A DNA stretch of 64,000 nt from Chromobacterium violaceum ATCC 12472 (GTDB taxonomy: Bacteria > Pseudomonadota > Gammaproteobacteria > Burkholderiales > Chromobacteriaceae), in the NCBI RefSeq assembly GCF_000007705.1, contig NC_005085.1:2675752-2739751 (forward strand), read 5' to 3'. Positions 31,780 through 41,141 of this stretch are shown piece after piece. The first letter of the stretch is position 1; every line of letters begins with the position of its first letter. The translations under genes and the position numbers were made by a program. The notes under the pieces were generated by a model. That model was not told where the DNA came from, did not search any database, and was given only the letters and a program-made list of their open reading frames with translations.

Positions 31780-33309
31780 TCAGATCAGATTCTGCTCCGC
31801 CACGTTCAGGTTGAGATCGATCATCTGCTCGCTGCCGTCTTCCTTGTGTTTCAGGTCCAGCCGCGCGCACTCGATGGCGTCCAGGTAGGCCGCGGTGATG
31901 TCGCCGGTGATGTATTCGCCGTCGAAGCAGGAACTCTCGAACAGCTTCAGCTCGCGGTTGACGCTGCTCACCGCATCCTTCAGCGCGGCCAGGTCCTGGT
32001 AAATCACCGCGTCGGCGCCGATCTCGCGCGCGATCTCGGCCTCGTCGCGGCCGGTGGCCAGCAGCTCCGCCCGGGTGGGCATGTCGATGCCGTAGACATT
32101 GGGGAAGCGCACCGCCGGCGCGGCCGACGCGAAATAGACCTTCTTGGCGCCGGAATCGCGCGCCATCTGCACGATTTCCTTGGACGTGGTGCCGCGGACG
32201 ATGGAATCGTCCACCAGCAGCACGTTGCGGCCGGCGAACTCCAGCGGCACCGGGTTCAGCTTCTGGCGCACCGATTTCCTGCGCACCGCCTGGCCGGGCA
32301 TGATGAAGGTTCGGCCGATGTAGCGGTTCTTGATGAAGCCCTCGCGGTACGGCAGGCCCAGCGCGTTGGCAAGTTGCAGCGCGCTCTGGCGGCTGGAGTC
32401 GGGAATCGGGATCACCACGTCGATGTCCAGGCCCGGCAGATCGCGGCGGATCTTCTCCGCCAGCGTCTCGCCCATGTTCAGGCGCGACTGGTAGACCGAC
32501 ACGCCGTCGATCACCGAATCCGGGCGGGCGAAGTACACGTATTCGAACAGGCAGGGCGCCAGACGGGTGTTTTCGGCGCAGACCTGGCTGTGCATGTCGC
32601 CGTCGAAGGTCACGTACACGCACTCGCCCGGCTGCACATCGCGCAGCAGCGAAAAGCCCGAACAGTCCAGCGCCACCGACTCGGACGCGAACATGTACTC
32701 GGTCTTGCCGTCGGTCTCGGTGCAGCCCATCACCAGCGGGCGGATGCCGTTGGGGTCGCGGAAGGCCACCAGGCCGAAGCCGGCGATCATCGCCACCACC
32801 GCGTAAGCGCCCTTGACGCGGCGATGCACGGCGGCCACCGCGCCGAACACCGCGTCCACAGTCAGCTCGTGGCCCGTCACGCGTTGAGCCACTTCGTGGG
32901 CGAACACGTTCAGCAGCACTTCGGAGTCCGAATTGGTGTTGATGTGCCTGAGGTCGTTGCGGAACATGTCCGCCTTCAGCTCATCGGTATTGGTCAGGTT
33001 GCCGTTGTGCGCCAGCACGATGCCGAAGGGCGAGTTGACGTAGAACGGCTGGGCCTCCGCCAGGCAGGAGGCCGAGCCGGCCGTCGGGTAGCGCACGTGG
33101 GCGATGCCGGCGTTGCCCAGCAGCGAACGCATGTTGCGGGTGCGGAACACGTCGCGCACCATGCCGCTGCCTTTGTGCATGTGAAAGGTCTTGCCATTGG
33201 CGGTAACGATACCGGCCGCGTCCTGTCCGCGATGTTGCAACACCTGCAAACCGTCGTACAGCAGCTGATTGACCGGCGACTGACCGACCACGCCTAGAAT
33301 TCCACACAT
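31780..33309 (-). CDS. purF: Amidophosphoribosyltransferase
   Basis: 509 aa. Met1 is followed by the nucleophile Cys2 of the Ntn glutaminase domain ([20 protein letters not shown]), then the phosphoribosyltransferase domain with the PRPP loop [16 protein letters not shown]. It makes 5-phosphoribosylamine, the first step of purine synthesis. The placement after cvpA is conserved in beta- and gammaproteobacteria. A hairpin with T-run lies in front of it (33353-33398), so expression may be set by read-through. Confidence 0.97.
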   Translation of the reverse strand: MCGILGVVGQSPVNQLLYDGLQVLQHRGQDAAGIVTANGKTFHMHKGSGMVRDVFRTRNMRSLLGNAGIAHVRYPTAGSASCLAEAQPFYVNSPFGIVLAHNGNLTNTDELKADMFRNDLRHINTNSDSEVLLNVFAHEVAQRVTGHELTVDAVFGAVAAVHRRVKGAYAVVAMIAGFGLVAFRDPNGIRPLVMGCTETDGKTEYMFASESVALDCSGFSLLRDVQPGECVYVTFDGDMHSQVCAENTRLAPCLFEYVYFARPDSVIDGVSVYQSRLNMGETLAEKIRRDLPGLDIDVVIPIPDSSRQSALQLANALGLPYREGFIKNRYIGRTFIMPGQAVRRKSVRQKLNPVPLEFAGRNVLLVDDSIVRGTTSKEIVQMARDSGAKKVYFASAAPAVRFPNVYGIDMPTRAELLATGRDEAEIAREIGADAVIYQDLAALKDAVSSVNRELKLFESSCFDGEYITGDITAAYLDAIECARLDLKHKEDGSEQMIDLNLNVAEQNLI

Positions 33310-33352
33310 CTTTAATGCCCTCTATCCCAACTTGCTGAAAAAGGAAAAGCCC

Positions 33353-33398
33353 AAAAGAAAAAGGCGGAATCTTGAAGTAAAGATATCAAGATATTCCG
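33353..33398 (-). terminator. Terminator/attenuator-like hairpin between cvpA and purF
   Basis: On the minus strand a long stem (GGCGGAAT...ATTCCGCC, extended inward by TCTTGA / TCAAG with a 2-base bulge; 33363-33375 and 33386-33398) is followed by TTTTTCTTTT. This looks like an intrinsic terminator placed inside the operon, 10 bases after cvpA and 44 before purF. Confidence 0.7.
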
Positions 33399-33408
33399 CC
33401 TCTTCCAC

Positions 33409-33927
33409 CTAACTGTCCGGCGGCTGGCCGCCGGGCGAGTCGTAGTGCAGATTGTCCGCCATCGTCGGCGGCAACCATGGCCTCAATGACAAGGCCAGAG
33501 ATTCGAATGGCGCCGCTAGCACCGCATTCCTCCACATCGGTTTCTGCGGCAGGCTGCTCAGCCCGCCCAACAGCACCAGCGCCGTCACCAGCACCATGCC
33601 CCGCGCCAGACCGAACACCCCGCCCAGCAAACGGTTGATCGCGCCCAGGCCTATGCTGTCCACCAGCCCGGTCAGCGTCACCCGCAGCAAGGCGGTGGCC
33701 AGCCACACCAGGAAGAAGACCAGCACGAAGCCGGCCACCATCCTCAGGCCTTCGCTCTGCAGGCTGGACGGCAGGAAATCCGTCACCAGCGGAGAGAACT
33801 GCTTGGCGCACCAGAAGGCGATCAGCCACGATCCCAACGACAGCACCTCGGCGATCAGGCCGCGCATCAGGGCCATCAGCACCGATCCGGCGATGATGGC
33901 TATTGCGATATAGTCGAACACGGTCAT
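33409..33927 (-). CDS. cvpA: CvpA family membrane protein
   Basis: 172 aa with four hydrophobic helices (FDYIAIAIIAGSVLMALMRG, LGSWLIAFWCA, MVAGFVLVFFLVWLATALL, GMVLVTALVLLGG). CvpA was named for colicin V production; the family is an inner-membrane protein linked to envelope integrity. It lies five bases after dedD and ahead of purF, the conserved order. Confidence 0.95.
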   Translation of the reverse strand: MTVFDYIAIAIIAGSVLMALMRGLIAEVLSLGSWLIAFWCAKQFSPLVTDFLPSSLQSEGLRMVAGFVLVFFLVWLATALLRVTLTGLVDSIGLGAINRLLGGVFGLARGMVLVTALVLLGGLSSLPQKPMWRNAVLAAPFESLALSLRPWLPPTMADNLHYDSPGGQPPDS

Positions 33928-33932
33928 GGCGG

Positions 33933-34688
33933 CTACTTGTTGATGATGATGCCGTTGATGCCGGCGCGGGCGAGCTTCTGCAGCGCCGACTGCGCCTCGG
34001 CCTGGCTGGAGAACGGGCCGACGCGGACGCGGGTCACCTCGCCCTTGCTGGTTTCCACCTTGGAGAAGTGGGCGGTCACGCCGATGGCGGCGAGCTTGCC
34101 GCGCAAGGCGTCCACCTTGGCCGGGTCGGACAGCGCCGCCAGCTGGATCACCGACTTGCCGTGGGCCGGCTCGGCCTTGGCCGCATGGCTGTCCGGATCG
34201 ACGCGGCCTTCCAGGATCGCCGCCGGGTCCGCCTTGCGCGGCTTTTCGGCCTTCGGCTCTTCCTTGCGCTTCTCCGGCTTGGGTTTGGGCTCAGGCTTGG
34301 GTTCGGGTTTCGGCTCGGCCTTGGGCTTGCTCTCGACGACAGCGGGAGCCGGGGCAGGCTTGGCGGTCGCCGGCGGCGGCGCGGTGACGGACGACAGATT
34401 GGCCGGCAGCTCGGTGGCGTTGCCGGACGCGGGCGCCGGGACGGCGGCTTCCGCCACCGCTTGCGAGGCGGCGGGCTTCGCGGCCGCGGCGGGTGCCGAA
34501 GCGGCCACCGGCGCGGACGCGCCGCCCATGATCTCGATGGACTCGGGCTTCATCTGCTGCTCCGGCAGATGGCCCACCACGTTCCACAAAACGACGGTGG
34601 CGATGGAAACCAGCACCACGGCTCCCACCAAGCGGCGGCGGGCGCGCTTTCTCAGCAATATCAGTTCATCGTGGCTGGACAGTGCCAT
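33933..34688 (-). CDS. dedD: SPOR-domain protein, DedD-like
   Basis: 251 aa. A cytoplasmic N-terminus with LRKRARRRL, one membrane helix (LVGAVVLVSIATVVLWNVVG), a long Ala/Pro linker with a KPEP-type repeat (AEPKPEPKPEPKPKPE at about 125-140), and a C-terminal SPOR domain (SVIQLAALSDPAKVDALRGK ... VRVGPFSSQAEAQ). SPOR domains bind denuded septal peptidoglycan; DedD works in cell division. Gaps of 7 and 4 bases to folC and cvpA show operon membership. Confidence 0.92.
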   Translation of the reverse strand: MALSSHDELILLRKRARRRLVGAVVLVSIATVVLWNVVGHLPEQQMKPESIEIMGGASAPVAASAPAAAAKPAASQAVAEAAVPAPASGNATELPANLSSVTAPPPATAKPAPAPAVVESKPKAEPKPEPKPEPKPKPEKRKEEPKAEKPRKADPAAILEGRVDPDSHAAKAEPAHGKSVIQLAALSDPAKVDALRGKLAAIGVTAHFSKVETSKGEVTRVRVGPFSSQAEAQSALQKLARAGINGIIINK

Positions 34689-34695
34689 GCATTCC

Positions 34696-35964
34696 TCAAA
34701 CCGGGTGACGCCGGACCGCTTCCACTTCCGCTACGGTGTGGAATGATCCGAAAACAACGATTCTATCATTGTCGCCGGCCCGCGATAAGGCGGCCGACCA
34801 CGCCTGGGCGACGGTATCGAAGGCGGACACCGACGCGATGCCAGCATTCTTCAGCGCAGAGGCAATGGCCTCGCCGCTCTGCCCGCGCGGCATGTCCAGC
34901 CCGGCGACCAGCCAGTGGTCGAACTCGCCCTTGGCCAGCTCGACCACCGCCATCATGTCCTTGTCCGCCAGCATGGAGAACACCGCGTAGCGGTTTTCCG
35001 CGAACGGCAGCTGCTTGAGCGCCGCCGCCATCGCCTTGACCGCGTGCGGATTGTGGCCGACATCCAGCACCACCGCCGGACGGCCCGGCAGCACCTGGAA
35101 CCGGCCCGGCCACTCCACCTCCACCAGGCCCTGCTTGATCGCGCCGATGCCAACCGGCAGCTTGTCGCGGATCGCGTCCAGAACCGCCAGCGCGCCGCAG
35201 GCGTTGATCATCTGGTAAGCGCCGCGCAATGCCGGGATGGGCAGCGCGTGGCGGGCGTGGTCGCCGCAGCGGAACGACCACTGATTGTCCATCCGGGTGT
35301 AGCCGAAGTCGCGGCCGTACAGTTTGAGATCCGCGCCGATGGCCGCCGCGTGGTCCAGCAGCCGCTGCGGCGGCTCGGGATCGACGCAGATCGCCGGCTT
35401 GCCGGCGCGGTAGACGCCGGCCTTCTCGAAACCGATGTCCTCGCGGTTGTCGCCCAGAATCGCCTGGTGATCCAAATCCACGCTGACGACGACGGACACA
35501 TCCGGCTCGAAGATGTTGACCGCGTCCAGCCGTCCGCCCAGGCCCACTTCCAGGATGATCACATCCACCTTCTCGGCGACGAAGCTGTGCACCGCGGCCA
35601 GGGTGCCGAATTCGAAATAAGTCAGCGTGGTGTCGCCGCGCGCGGCGTCTATCGCCTCGAAGCTGGCGATGATGCGCTCGTCGGACGCCGGCTTGAGATC
35701 GATGGCGATGCGCTCGTTGTAGCGCAGGATGTGCGGCGAGGTGTAGGCGCCGACCTTGAAGCCCGCGGCGCGGAAGATGCTGGACAGCATCGCGCAGGTG
35801 GAGCCCTTGCCATTGGTGCCGGCCACCATGATCACCGGACAGGCGGGCTTGAGGCCCATCGCGCCGCGCACGCGTTCGACCCGGGCCAGGCCCATGTCTA
35901 TCGCCGCCGTGTGCAAGCTTTCCTGCCAGCTCAGCCAGTCGTCCAGTGTCTTTCTCGTCATCAT
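34696..35964 (-). CDS. folC: Bifunctional folylpolyglutamate/dihydrofolate synthase
   Basis: 422 aa. Mur-ligase fold with P-loop VAGTNGKGSTCAML, the TSPHILRYNERI loop and the C-terminal LDVGHNPHAVKAM. It adds glutamate to folates and joins dihydropteroate and glutamate. The ATG at 35964 overlaps the ygfX stop (ATGA 35961-35964); a second ATG follows at 35961. It is usually preceded by accD in related genomes, but here by ygfX. Confidence 0.96.
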   Translation of the reverse strand: MMTRKTLDDWLSWQESLHTAAIDMGLARVERVRGAMGLKPACPVIMVAGTNGKGSTCAMLSSIFRAAGFKVGAYTSPHILRYNERIAIDLKPASDERIIASFEAIDAARGDTTLTYFEFGTLAAVHSFVAEKVDVIILEVGLGGRLDAVNIFEPDVSVVVSVDLDHQAILGDNREDIGFEKAGVYRAGKPAICVDPEPPQRLLDHAAAIGADLKLYGRDFGYTRMDNQWSFRCGDHARHALPIPALRGAYQMINACGALAVLDAIRDKLPVGIGAIKQGLVEVEWPGRFQVLPGRPAVVLDVGHNPHAVKAMAAALKQLPFAENRYAVFSMLADKDMMAVVELAKGEFDHWLVAGLDMPRGQSGEAIASALKNAGIASVSAFDTVAQAWSAALSRAGDNDRIVVFGSFHTVAEVEAVRRHPV

Positions 35965-36422
35965 CGGGTGATTTCCGTATCTTCTTGCGTAGGCTGCGGC
36001 GGATGGAACCACAGCAGGTAAACCCTGAGTCGCCGCCGCGCGTCGGCATCCGCCGAATCCGGCCACAGCATCACGCTGCGGCGTTTGCCATCCAGTTTGA
36101 CGCTCAGCACCGTCAGCAGCGGGGTGACGAAGCAATCATCCAATACCGCCGCCTCGAGGCGCTCTCCTTCGCGGCACAGGAACAGGCGGCCGCGCGGGTC
36201 GACCTCCAGCCGCTGCGTCGCGCCGCGATTGCGCCAGCCGTCTGCCCGCAGCGCGCGCCAGGCCAGCCAGCCGGCAGCCGGCACGCTGATCAGGTAGGCC
36301 GCCGGCAGGTACAGCGCCACGATGGACGCATAAGCGAGAATGGCGGCCGACACCAGGCCCAGCCAGCAGCGCGACGGCCGCAGCGGCACCGAAAAAGGTT
36401 GCAGCAGCGGCGGCTCGCGCAT
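35961..36422 (-). CDS. YgfX/CptA-like inner membrane protein
   Basis: 153 aa. Layout fits YgfX: a short N-terminus with LRPSRCWL, two close membrane helices (LGLVSAAILAYASIVALYLP and AAYLISVPAAGWLAW), then a small soluble domain with GRLFLCREGERLEAAVLDDC and MLWPDSADADARRRLRVYLL. YgfX (CptA) is encoded beside SdhE in enterics and affects cytoskeletal proteins there; here its partner is an unrelated acidic protein. Assignment is by pattern and moderately sure. Confidence 0.6.
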   Translation of the reverse strand: MREPPLLQPFSVPLRPSRCWLGLVSAAILAYASIVALYLPAAYLISVPAAGWLAWRALRADGWRNRGATQRLEVDPRGRLFLCREGERLEAAVLDDCFVTPLLTVLSVKLDGKRRSVMLWPDSADADARRRLRVYLLWFHPPQPTQEDTEITR

Positions 36423-36427
36423 GGGTG

Positions 36428-36784
36428 TTACAGCTCGCTGGCCGGGCTGTTGGTGATATCCTCGTCGACGCTGTCGATCACCGTGGAATGGATTTCCACG
36501 TCGAACCACTCCCAGAAGGCTTTCAGCGACAAATCCTTGGGCCACAGGGCTTCGTCTTCGTCCCAGGACGCGAGTTCCATCTTGAACAGCTGTTCGCAGA
36601 TCTCGTCGATATGGGCGACGCCCTCTTCCGGCTCGACAAACTCCGGCAGCAGGATGGCGGTGCAGTCGCTGCGCAGGCTGTCCAGCGACAGATCGATCAT
36701 GTCGGTGTCCGGCAGCTGGTTCAGCCAGTCAAGGAACGGTTGCTTCGGTTTGATCACGGCAACGGCGCGGTCGACGAAATACAT
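36428..36784 (-). CDS. Small acidic protein of unknown function
   Basis: 118 aa, rich in Asp and Glu, soluble, no signal or membrane helix. It starts MYFVDRAVAVIKPKQPFLDW and contains FVEPEEGVAHIDEICEQLF and WPKDLSLKAFWEWFDVEIHS. I do not recognise the family. The ATG at 36784 lacks a strong ribosome site but the composition is clearly coding. It is the first gene of the ygfX-folC-dedD-cvpA-purF run, five bases ahead of ygfX, and divergent from uup. Confidence 0.75.
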   Translation of the reverse strand: MYFVDRAVAVIKPKQPFLDWLNQLPDTDMIDLSLDSLRSDCTAILLPEFVEPEEGVAHIDEICEQLFKMELASWDEDEALWPKDLSLKAFWEWFDVEIHSTVIDSVDEDITNSPASEL

Positions 36785-36917
36785 GGCGGGACCTTTCGGA
36801 CAAATGTTGATTCGGCGCGCATTGTATCAGCCCCGCCGCCGCCAGGCGACCCGTCCGCCGACAGGGCCATCGTGCTAAACTGGCGGGTATTTCCCTCATT
36901 CCGCAAGACACATAGAA

Positions 36918-38831
36918 ATGGCCCTGATTACCGTCGAGAAGGCATGCCTCGCCTTCGGACACCACGCGCTCTTGGACAATGTAGACTTCGCCCTGGAACC
37001 GGGCGAGGCGGTCGGCCTGATCGGCCGCAACGGCGCGGGCAAATCGTCGCTGCTGAAAGGCATCGCCGGCGCGGTGCAACTGGACGACGGCCGCATCAAC
37101 ACCAAGGGCGACGTCAAGGTCGCCTACGTGCCGCAGGAGCCGGAGTTCAATCCCGAACACACGGTGTTCGAGGCCGTGGCCGAGGGCCTGGGCGAGCTGA
37201 AGGCGCTGCTGACCGACTACCACAAGGTCACCCAGCAGCTGACGCAGGCCGACGCCGACCACGAACAGGCGCTGGCGCGGATGGAAACCATCCAGCACGA
37301 GCTGGAAGCGCGAGGCGGCTGGCAGTTCGACGCGCTGATCTCGTCCACCCTGAGCCACCTGGGCCTCAACGCGGACGCCCGCATCGACGCGCTGTCCGGC
37401 GGCTGGAAGAAGCGCGTGGCGCTGGCGCGCGCGCTGGCGTCCAAGCCCGACGTGCTGCTGCTGGACGAGCCGACCAACCACCTCGACGTCGCCGCCATCG
37501 AATGGCTGGAAGGCCTGATCAAGAGCTTCTCCGGCAGCGTGCTGTTGATCACCCACGACCGCCGCTTTCTCGACAACGTCGCCACCCGCATCGTGGAACT
37601 GGACCGCGGCATATTGCGCAGCTATCCGGGCAGCTTCTCCGCCTACCAGACGCGCAAGGCCGAGGAACTGGCGATAGAGGAAGAGCAGAACCGCGTGTTC
37701 GACAAGTTCCACGCCCAGGAAGAGGCCTGGATACGCAAGGGCGTGGAAGCGCGCCGCACCCGCAACGAGGGCCGCGTGCGCCGGCTGGAGGCCATCCGCC
37801 GCGAACGCGCGTCGCGCCGCGAGCGCGTCGGCCAGGTGAACTTCCAGCTGGACGCCGGCGAACGCTCCGGCAAGCTGGTAGCCGAACTGGAACACGTCAG
37901 CAAGGGCTTCGGCGACAAGAAGCTGATCCGGGATTTCACCAGCCGCATCCTGCGCGGCGACAAGATCGGCCTGATCGGGCCCAATGGCGCCGGCAAGACC
38001 ACGCTGCTGAAGCTGATCCTGGGCGAGCTGGAGCCGGACGCCGGCACGGTCAAGCAAGGCACCAAGCTGGAAATCGCCTACTTCGACCAGTTCCGCGAGC
38101 AGTTGGACGAGGAAACCAGCGTCGCCGACATCATCAGCCAGGGCAATGACTTCGTCGAGATCGGCGGCGTCAAGAAGCACGTGATGAGCTACCTGGAAGA
38201 CTTCCTGTTCTCGCCGCAGCGCGCCAGGAGCCCGGTGCGCTCGCTGTCCGGCGGCGAGCGCAACCGCCTGCTGCTGGCCCGCCTGTTCACCCGTCCGGCC
38301 AATGTGCTGGTGCTGGACGAGCCGACCAACGACCTCGACATCGACACCCTGGAGCTGCTGGAGGACGTGATCGCCCAGTACTCGGGCACCGTGTTCCTGG
38401 TCAGCCACGACCGGGCCTTCCTGGACAATGTGGTGACCCAGGTGATCGCTTTCGAGGGCGAGGGCCGGCTGGAGGAGTACCCGGGCGGCTACCAGGACTG
38501 GCTGGACGCCAGGAAGCGCATGGCCGAGCTCGCGCCGGCCGAAAAAGCGAAGGAAGGCGCTCCGGCGGCGGCCGCGGCCCGCCAGGACAAGCCCAAGGCC
38601 GCGCGCAACAAGCTGTCCTACAACGAGACCCGCGAGCTGGCCGCGCTGCCGGACCAGATCAGCGCGCTGGAGGCCGAACAGGCCGAACTGAACCAGCGCC
38701 TGCTGGACCCCAACTGCTACCGCGACACGCCCAAGGAGGCCATCGCCTGGCAGCAACGCGTCGAGGCAATCGATGAATTGCTGCTGGAAAAGCTGGCGCG
38801 CTGGGAAGCGCTGGAGCAGCGCGCCGGCTGA
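36918..38831 (+). CDS. uup: ABC-F ATPase Uup
   Basis: 637 aa with two ABC cassettes. Cassette 1: GRNGAGKSS, LSGGW, LLLDEPTNHLD. Cassette 2: GPNGAGKTT, LSGGE, LVLDEPTNDLD. A linker rich in Arg lies between them and the C-terminus is a coiled coil (ALPDQISALEAEQAELNQRL), the mark of Uup, which binds DNA and affects transposon excision and ribosome work. Cytoplasmic, no membrane domain. Confidence 0.95.
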   Translation: MALITVEKACLAFGHHALLDNVDFALEPGEAVGLIGRNGAGKSSLLKGIAGAVQLDDGRINTKGDVKVAYVPQEPEFNPEHTVFEAVAEGLGELKALLTDYHKVTQQLTQADADHEQALARMETIQHELEARGGWQFDALISSTLSHLGLNADARIDALSGGWKKRVALARALASKPDVLLLDEPTNHLDVAAIEWLEGLIKSFSGSVLLITHDRRFLDNVATRIVELDRGILRSYPGSFSAYQTRKAEELAIEEEQNRVFDKFHAQEEAWIRKGVEARRTRNEGRVRRLEAIRRERASRRERVGQVNFQLDAGERSGKLVAELEHVSKGFGDKKLIRDFTSRILRGDKIGLIGPNGAGKTTLLKLILGELEPDAGTVKQGTKLEIAYFDQFREQLDEETSVADIISQGNDFVEIGGVKKHVMSYLEDFLFSPQRARSPVRSLSGGERNRLLLARLFTRPANVLVLDEPTNDLDIDTLELLEDVIAQYSGTVFLVSHDRAFLDNVVTQVIAFEGEGRLEEYPGGYQDWLDARKRMAELAPAEKAKEGAPAAAAARQDKPKAARNKLSYNETRELAALPDQISALEAEQAELNQRLLDPNCYRDTPKEAIAWQQRVEAIDELLLEKLARWEALEQRAG

Positions 38832-38959
38832 TGCCGCGCCGGCGGCGGACAGCGCTTTGCCGCCCCGCCGCCCATGGGCTAAACCGGTAGGAGAACAAGC
38901 GGCATCGGCGAATCCGGCCGGACGTCGCGGCAACCAGGCGGATGCCGGCGGAGGAACAA

Positions 38960-39772
38960 GTGGGGCAGCTCAAGGGCCGACAACAGCACAGTCCGACGCG
39001 CCGCGGGCCGAATTGGCGGCTCGCGGCGGCGCTCGCGATGGCGATCGGCGCCGCCCAGGGCGCGCCGCTGCGCGCCTGCGCGTCCGACGTGGATTTCCCG
39101 CCCTATGTCTTCACCTCTTCCTCGGGCTTCGCCGGCGGCGCGCAGGACACCGGCCTCGCGGTCAACGTGCTGCAACGCGCGCTGCGGCGCGCCGGGCGCG
39201 AGCCGGCCATCGTCCAGCGCCTGCCATGGCGGCGCTGCCGCGAAATGGTCGCTCACGGCCAGATCGACATCGCCATCGACGTCCCCACCCGGGAGCTTGA
39301 CGAAAAGCGCTTCCTGGCCAGCGACGCTTACGCCGAAGTTCACCACGTCTATTTCTATTCCAGCCGCAAATACCCGGACGGCGCGCCGTTGCGTGCGCCG
39401 TCCGATCTCCGCCGCTATACCGTGTGCGGACTATTCGGCAGCCGCCTGGACGCGTTCGGCGTCGATCCCTCGCGCGAGGATGTCGGCTCAAAGAACGAGC
39501 GCAGCGCGATAGCCAAGGTCGTCGAGGGCCGCTGTGACGTTTTCATCGAAATCCGGGAAGTGGTGGACAGCCTGTCCGAGCGCGACGCTTCGCTGCGCGA
39601 CCTGTTCAACGCGCCGGCGCTCCGCCGCGCCAGCCTGCCCGGAGACGCGCCCACCGGACTGCATTTCGAATTCAACCGCGCATCGAAAGACGGCCGCGCG
39701 CTGCAGCAGTCCTTCAACGCCACCATCCGCGACCTGATCCATGACGACGCAATGGGCCGGATGATGCCCTGA
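38960..39772 (+). CDS. Periplasmic substrate-binding protein (orphan)
   Basis: 270 aa from the GTG at 38960, which has GGAGGAA five to six bases upstream; an ATG 18 bases before lacks such a site. The N-terminus has RRGPNWRLAAALAMAIGAAQ, a signal-peptide-like run, ending at GAPLRACASD. The body is a PBPb-type fold (NVLQRALRRAGREPAIVQRL, WRRCREMVAHGQIDIAIDVP). No transporter genes are near. It resembles the 30926 protein in type, not in sequence. Confidence 0.78.
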   Translation: MGQLKGRQQHSPTRRGPNWRLAAALAMAIGAAQGAPLRACASDVDFPPYVFTSSSGFAGGAQDTGLAVNVLQRALRRAGREPAIVQRLPWRRCREMVAHGQIDIAIDVPTRELDEKRFLASDAYAEVHHVYFYSSRKYPDGAPLRAPSDLRRYTVCGLFGSRLDAFGVDPSREDVGSKNERSAIAKVVEGRCDVFIEIREVVDSLSERDASLRDLFNAPALRRASLPGDAPTGLHFEFNRASKDGRALQQSFNATIRDLIHDDAMGRMMP

Positions 39773-39815
39773 CCGCCCGTCCGAATCCTGTTGCGAACCG
39801 AAGAACCAGGCCCTC

Positions 39816-40808
39816 TCACTTGAGCGGTTTGCCGAACACCGTCCGCGCGGCGACGGGCATCAACTGGTCCACATTGCGGCCGGTCGCCACCAGCACCGGC
39901 ACCAGGATTTCCTTCGCCGGCGGATGGCCGCGCAAGCGGGAAACCAGCGCGCCGGCCGCGGAGCTGCCCATCAGGTAAGGTTGCTGCATGCCCACGGCGA
40001 CCAGCGCGCCGCTTTTGAGCAGGCGAACGACATCGGGCATCGCGTCAAAGGAAACCAAAAGCAGCTGCTTCTCCTTGCCCGCTTCGCGAATCGCCCGCAG
40101 CGCGCCCGCCACCGGCTGGTCGGTTTCGATGAAGAATCCCCGCAGGCCCGGATGCGCGGCCAGCATCTCCTTGACATAGCGGTATGTTTCCTCGGCGGAG
40201 TAATCCTTCATCTGTCTGAGCACGATCTCGCGCGGAAAACCCGCGTCCTTCATCGCGTCGCGAAAGCCGTTGGTGCGGTCCTGTCCGTTCTTCCTCGACA
40301 GCTCGATGGTGACCATGCCGTAAGCGCCGCTGGCCCAGTTTTGCGCCTTCATTGCCTTCGCCAGCTCAGTCCCCACATCGTATGCGCCGCGGTAGTTGTC
40401 GGATTTGACGAAGCTGACGTAGTCGCCGCCGCTGGCGCCGATATCGGCGATGGCCACCGGGATCTTCGCCCGCCTGGCCAGAATGAGCGCCTCCTCGGCC
40501 GATTTGCTATTGGTCGGGGAAATCACGATGCCGGCGACGCGGCGATCGATGGCCTGGCGGACATTGTTCAACTGCATCTCCGCGCTGAGCTTGCTGTCCA
40601 GCTCCGAAAACGCATAGCCGTTCGCTTCCGCCACCGCTTTCACACCCTTGCCCACCGTATCCCAGAACGGCAAATCCGCCTTGGCGGTGATATACGCGAT
40701 TTCCGCCGGCAAAGCCGGCAGCGGAACAAGCCCGATCCAGATCGCCAATGCGCGCGCCGCCCACGATGAGATCCTCGAACGGATTGCCGCAGCCGTCGCA
40801 ATGTTCAT
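39816..40808 (-). CDS. Ribose/sugar-type periplasmic binding protein (orphan)
   Basis: 330 aa. Signal-like N-terminus (AARALAIWIGLVPLPALPAE), then a type I periplasmic binding fold: IAYITAKADLPFWDTVGKGV, IVISPTNSKSAEEA, VKSDNYRGAYDVGTELAKAM, FIETDQPVAGALRAIREAG. This is the Peripla_BP_4 (RbsB-like) family. The ATG at 40808 has GGAGG six bases upstream. No permease or ATPase neighbours, so the partner is elsewhere or it serves a sensor. Confidence 0.85.
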   Translation of the reverse strand: MNIATAAAIRSRISSWAARALAIWIGLVPLPALPAEIAYITAKADLPFWDTVGKGVKAVAEANGYAFSELDSKLSAEMQLNNVRQAIDRRVAGIVISPTNSKSAEEALILARRAKIPVAIADIGASGGDYVSFVKSDNYRGAYDVGTELAKAMKAQNWASGAYGMVTIELSRKNGQDRTNGFRDAMKDAGFPREIVLRQMKDYSAEETYRYVKEMLAAHPGLRGFFIETDQPVAGALRAIREAGKEKQLLLVSFDAMPDVVRLLKSGALVAVGMQQPYLMGSSAAGALVSRLRGHPPAKEILVPVLVATGRNVDQLMPVAARTVFGKPLK

Positions 40809-41141
40809 CTCATGCCTCCGGGAATGGATTCGTAAATCTGGTTTTATTCTAGCCGGGCAAACGCGGCATCCTTGAAAATCCAGCCCCCGCACATCATCCG
40901 GCCGCCCGCATTTCATACCCATTGCATCAATCATCATGAAGTCATGGCGAAATCGCTTCAGGTATTTACACTGGCGCCGGAAGCGATTTCACGACTCGCG
41001 CTATACTGGCGTCAATACAGCCTTTCCACCCATATACGGCATATGGCTGGACCGGCATGGATCCGAAATGAAACCCGGGCAGATGCGATCTGGCGTCCAT
41101 CGGCCCGGCGCGATACGGAAACGACAGGAGTCCCAGCGACA
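40809..41141. other. 333-bp divergent intergenic region
   Basis: Holds the promoters of the sugar-binding protein (left) and the NlpC/P60 lipoprotein (right). The stretch 40850-41040 is lower in GC than its flanks. The reading frame of the lipoprotein is open back to 40872, but its residues there are not protein-like. I see no repeat or RNA gene. Confidence 0.4.

Noticed and set aside
34240-34330. Repeat array or CRISPR in the dedD gene
   Set aside because: These are codons for a KPEP-type protein repeat in the linker, not spaced DNA repeats. No CRISPR array is present in the window.
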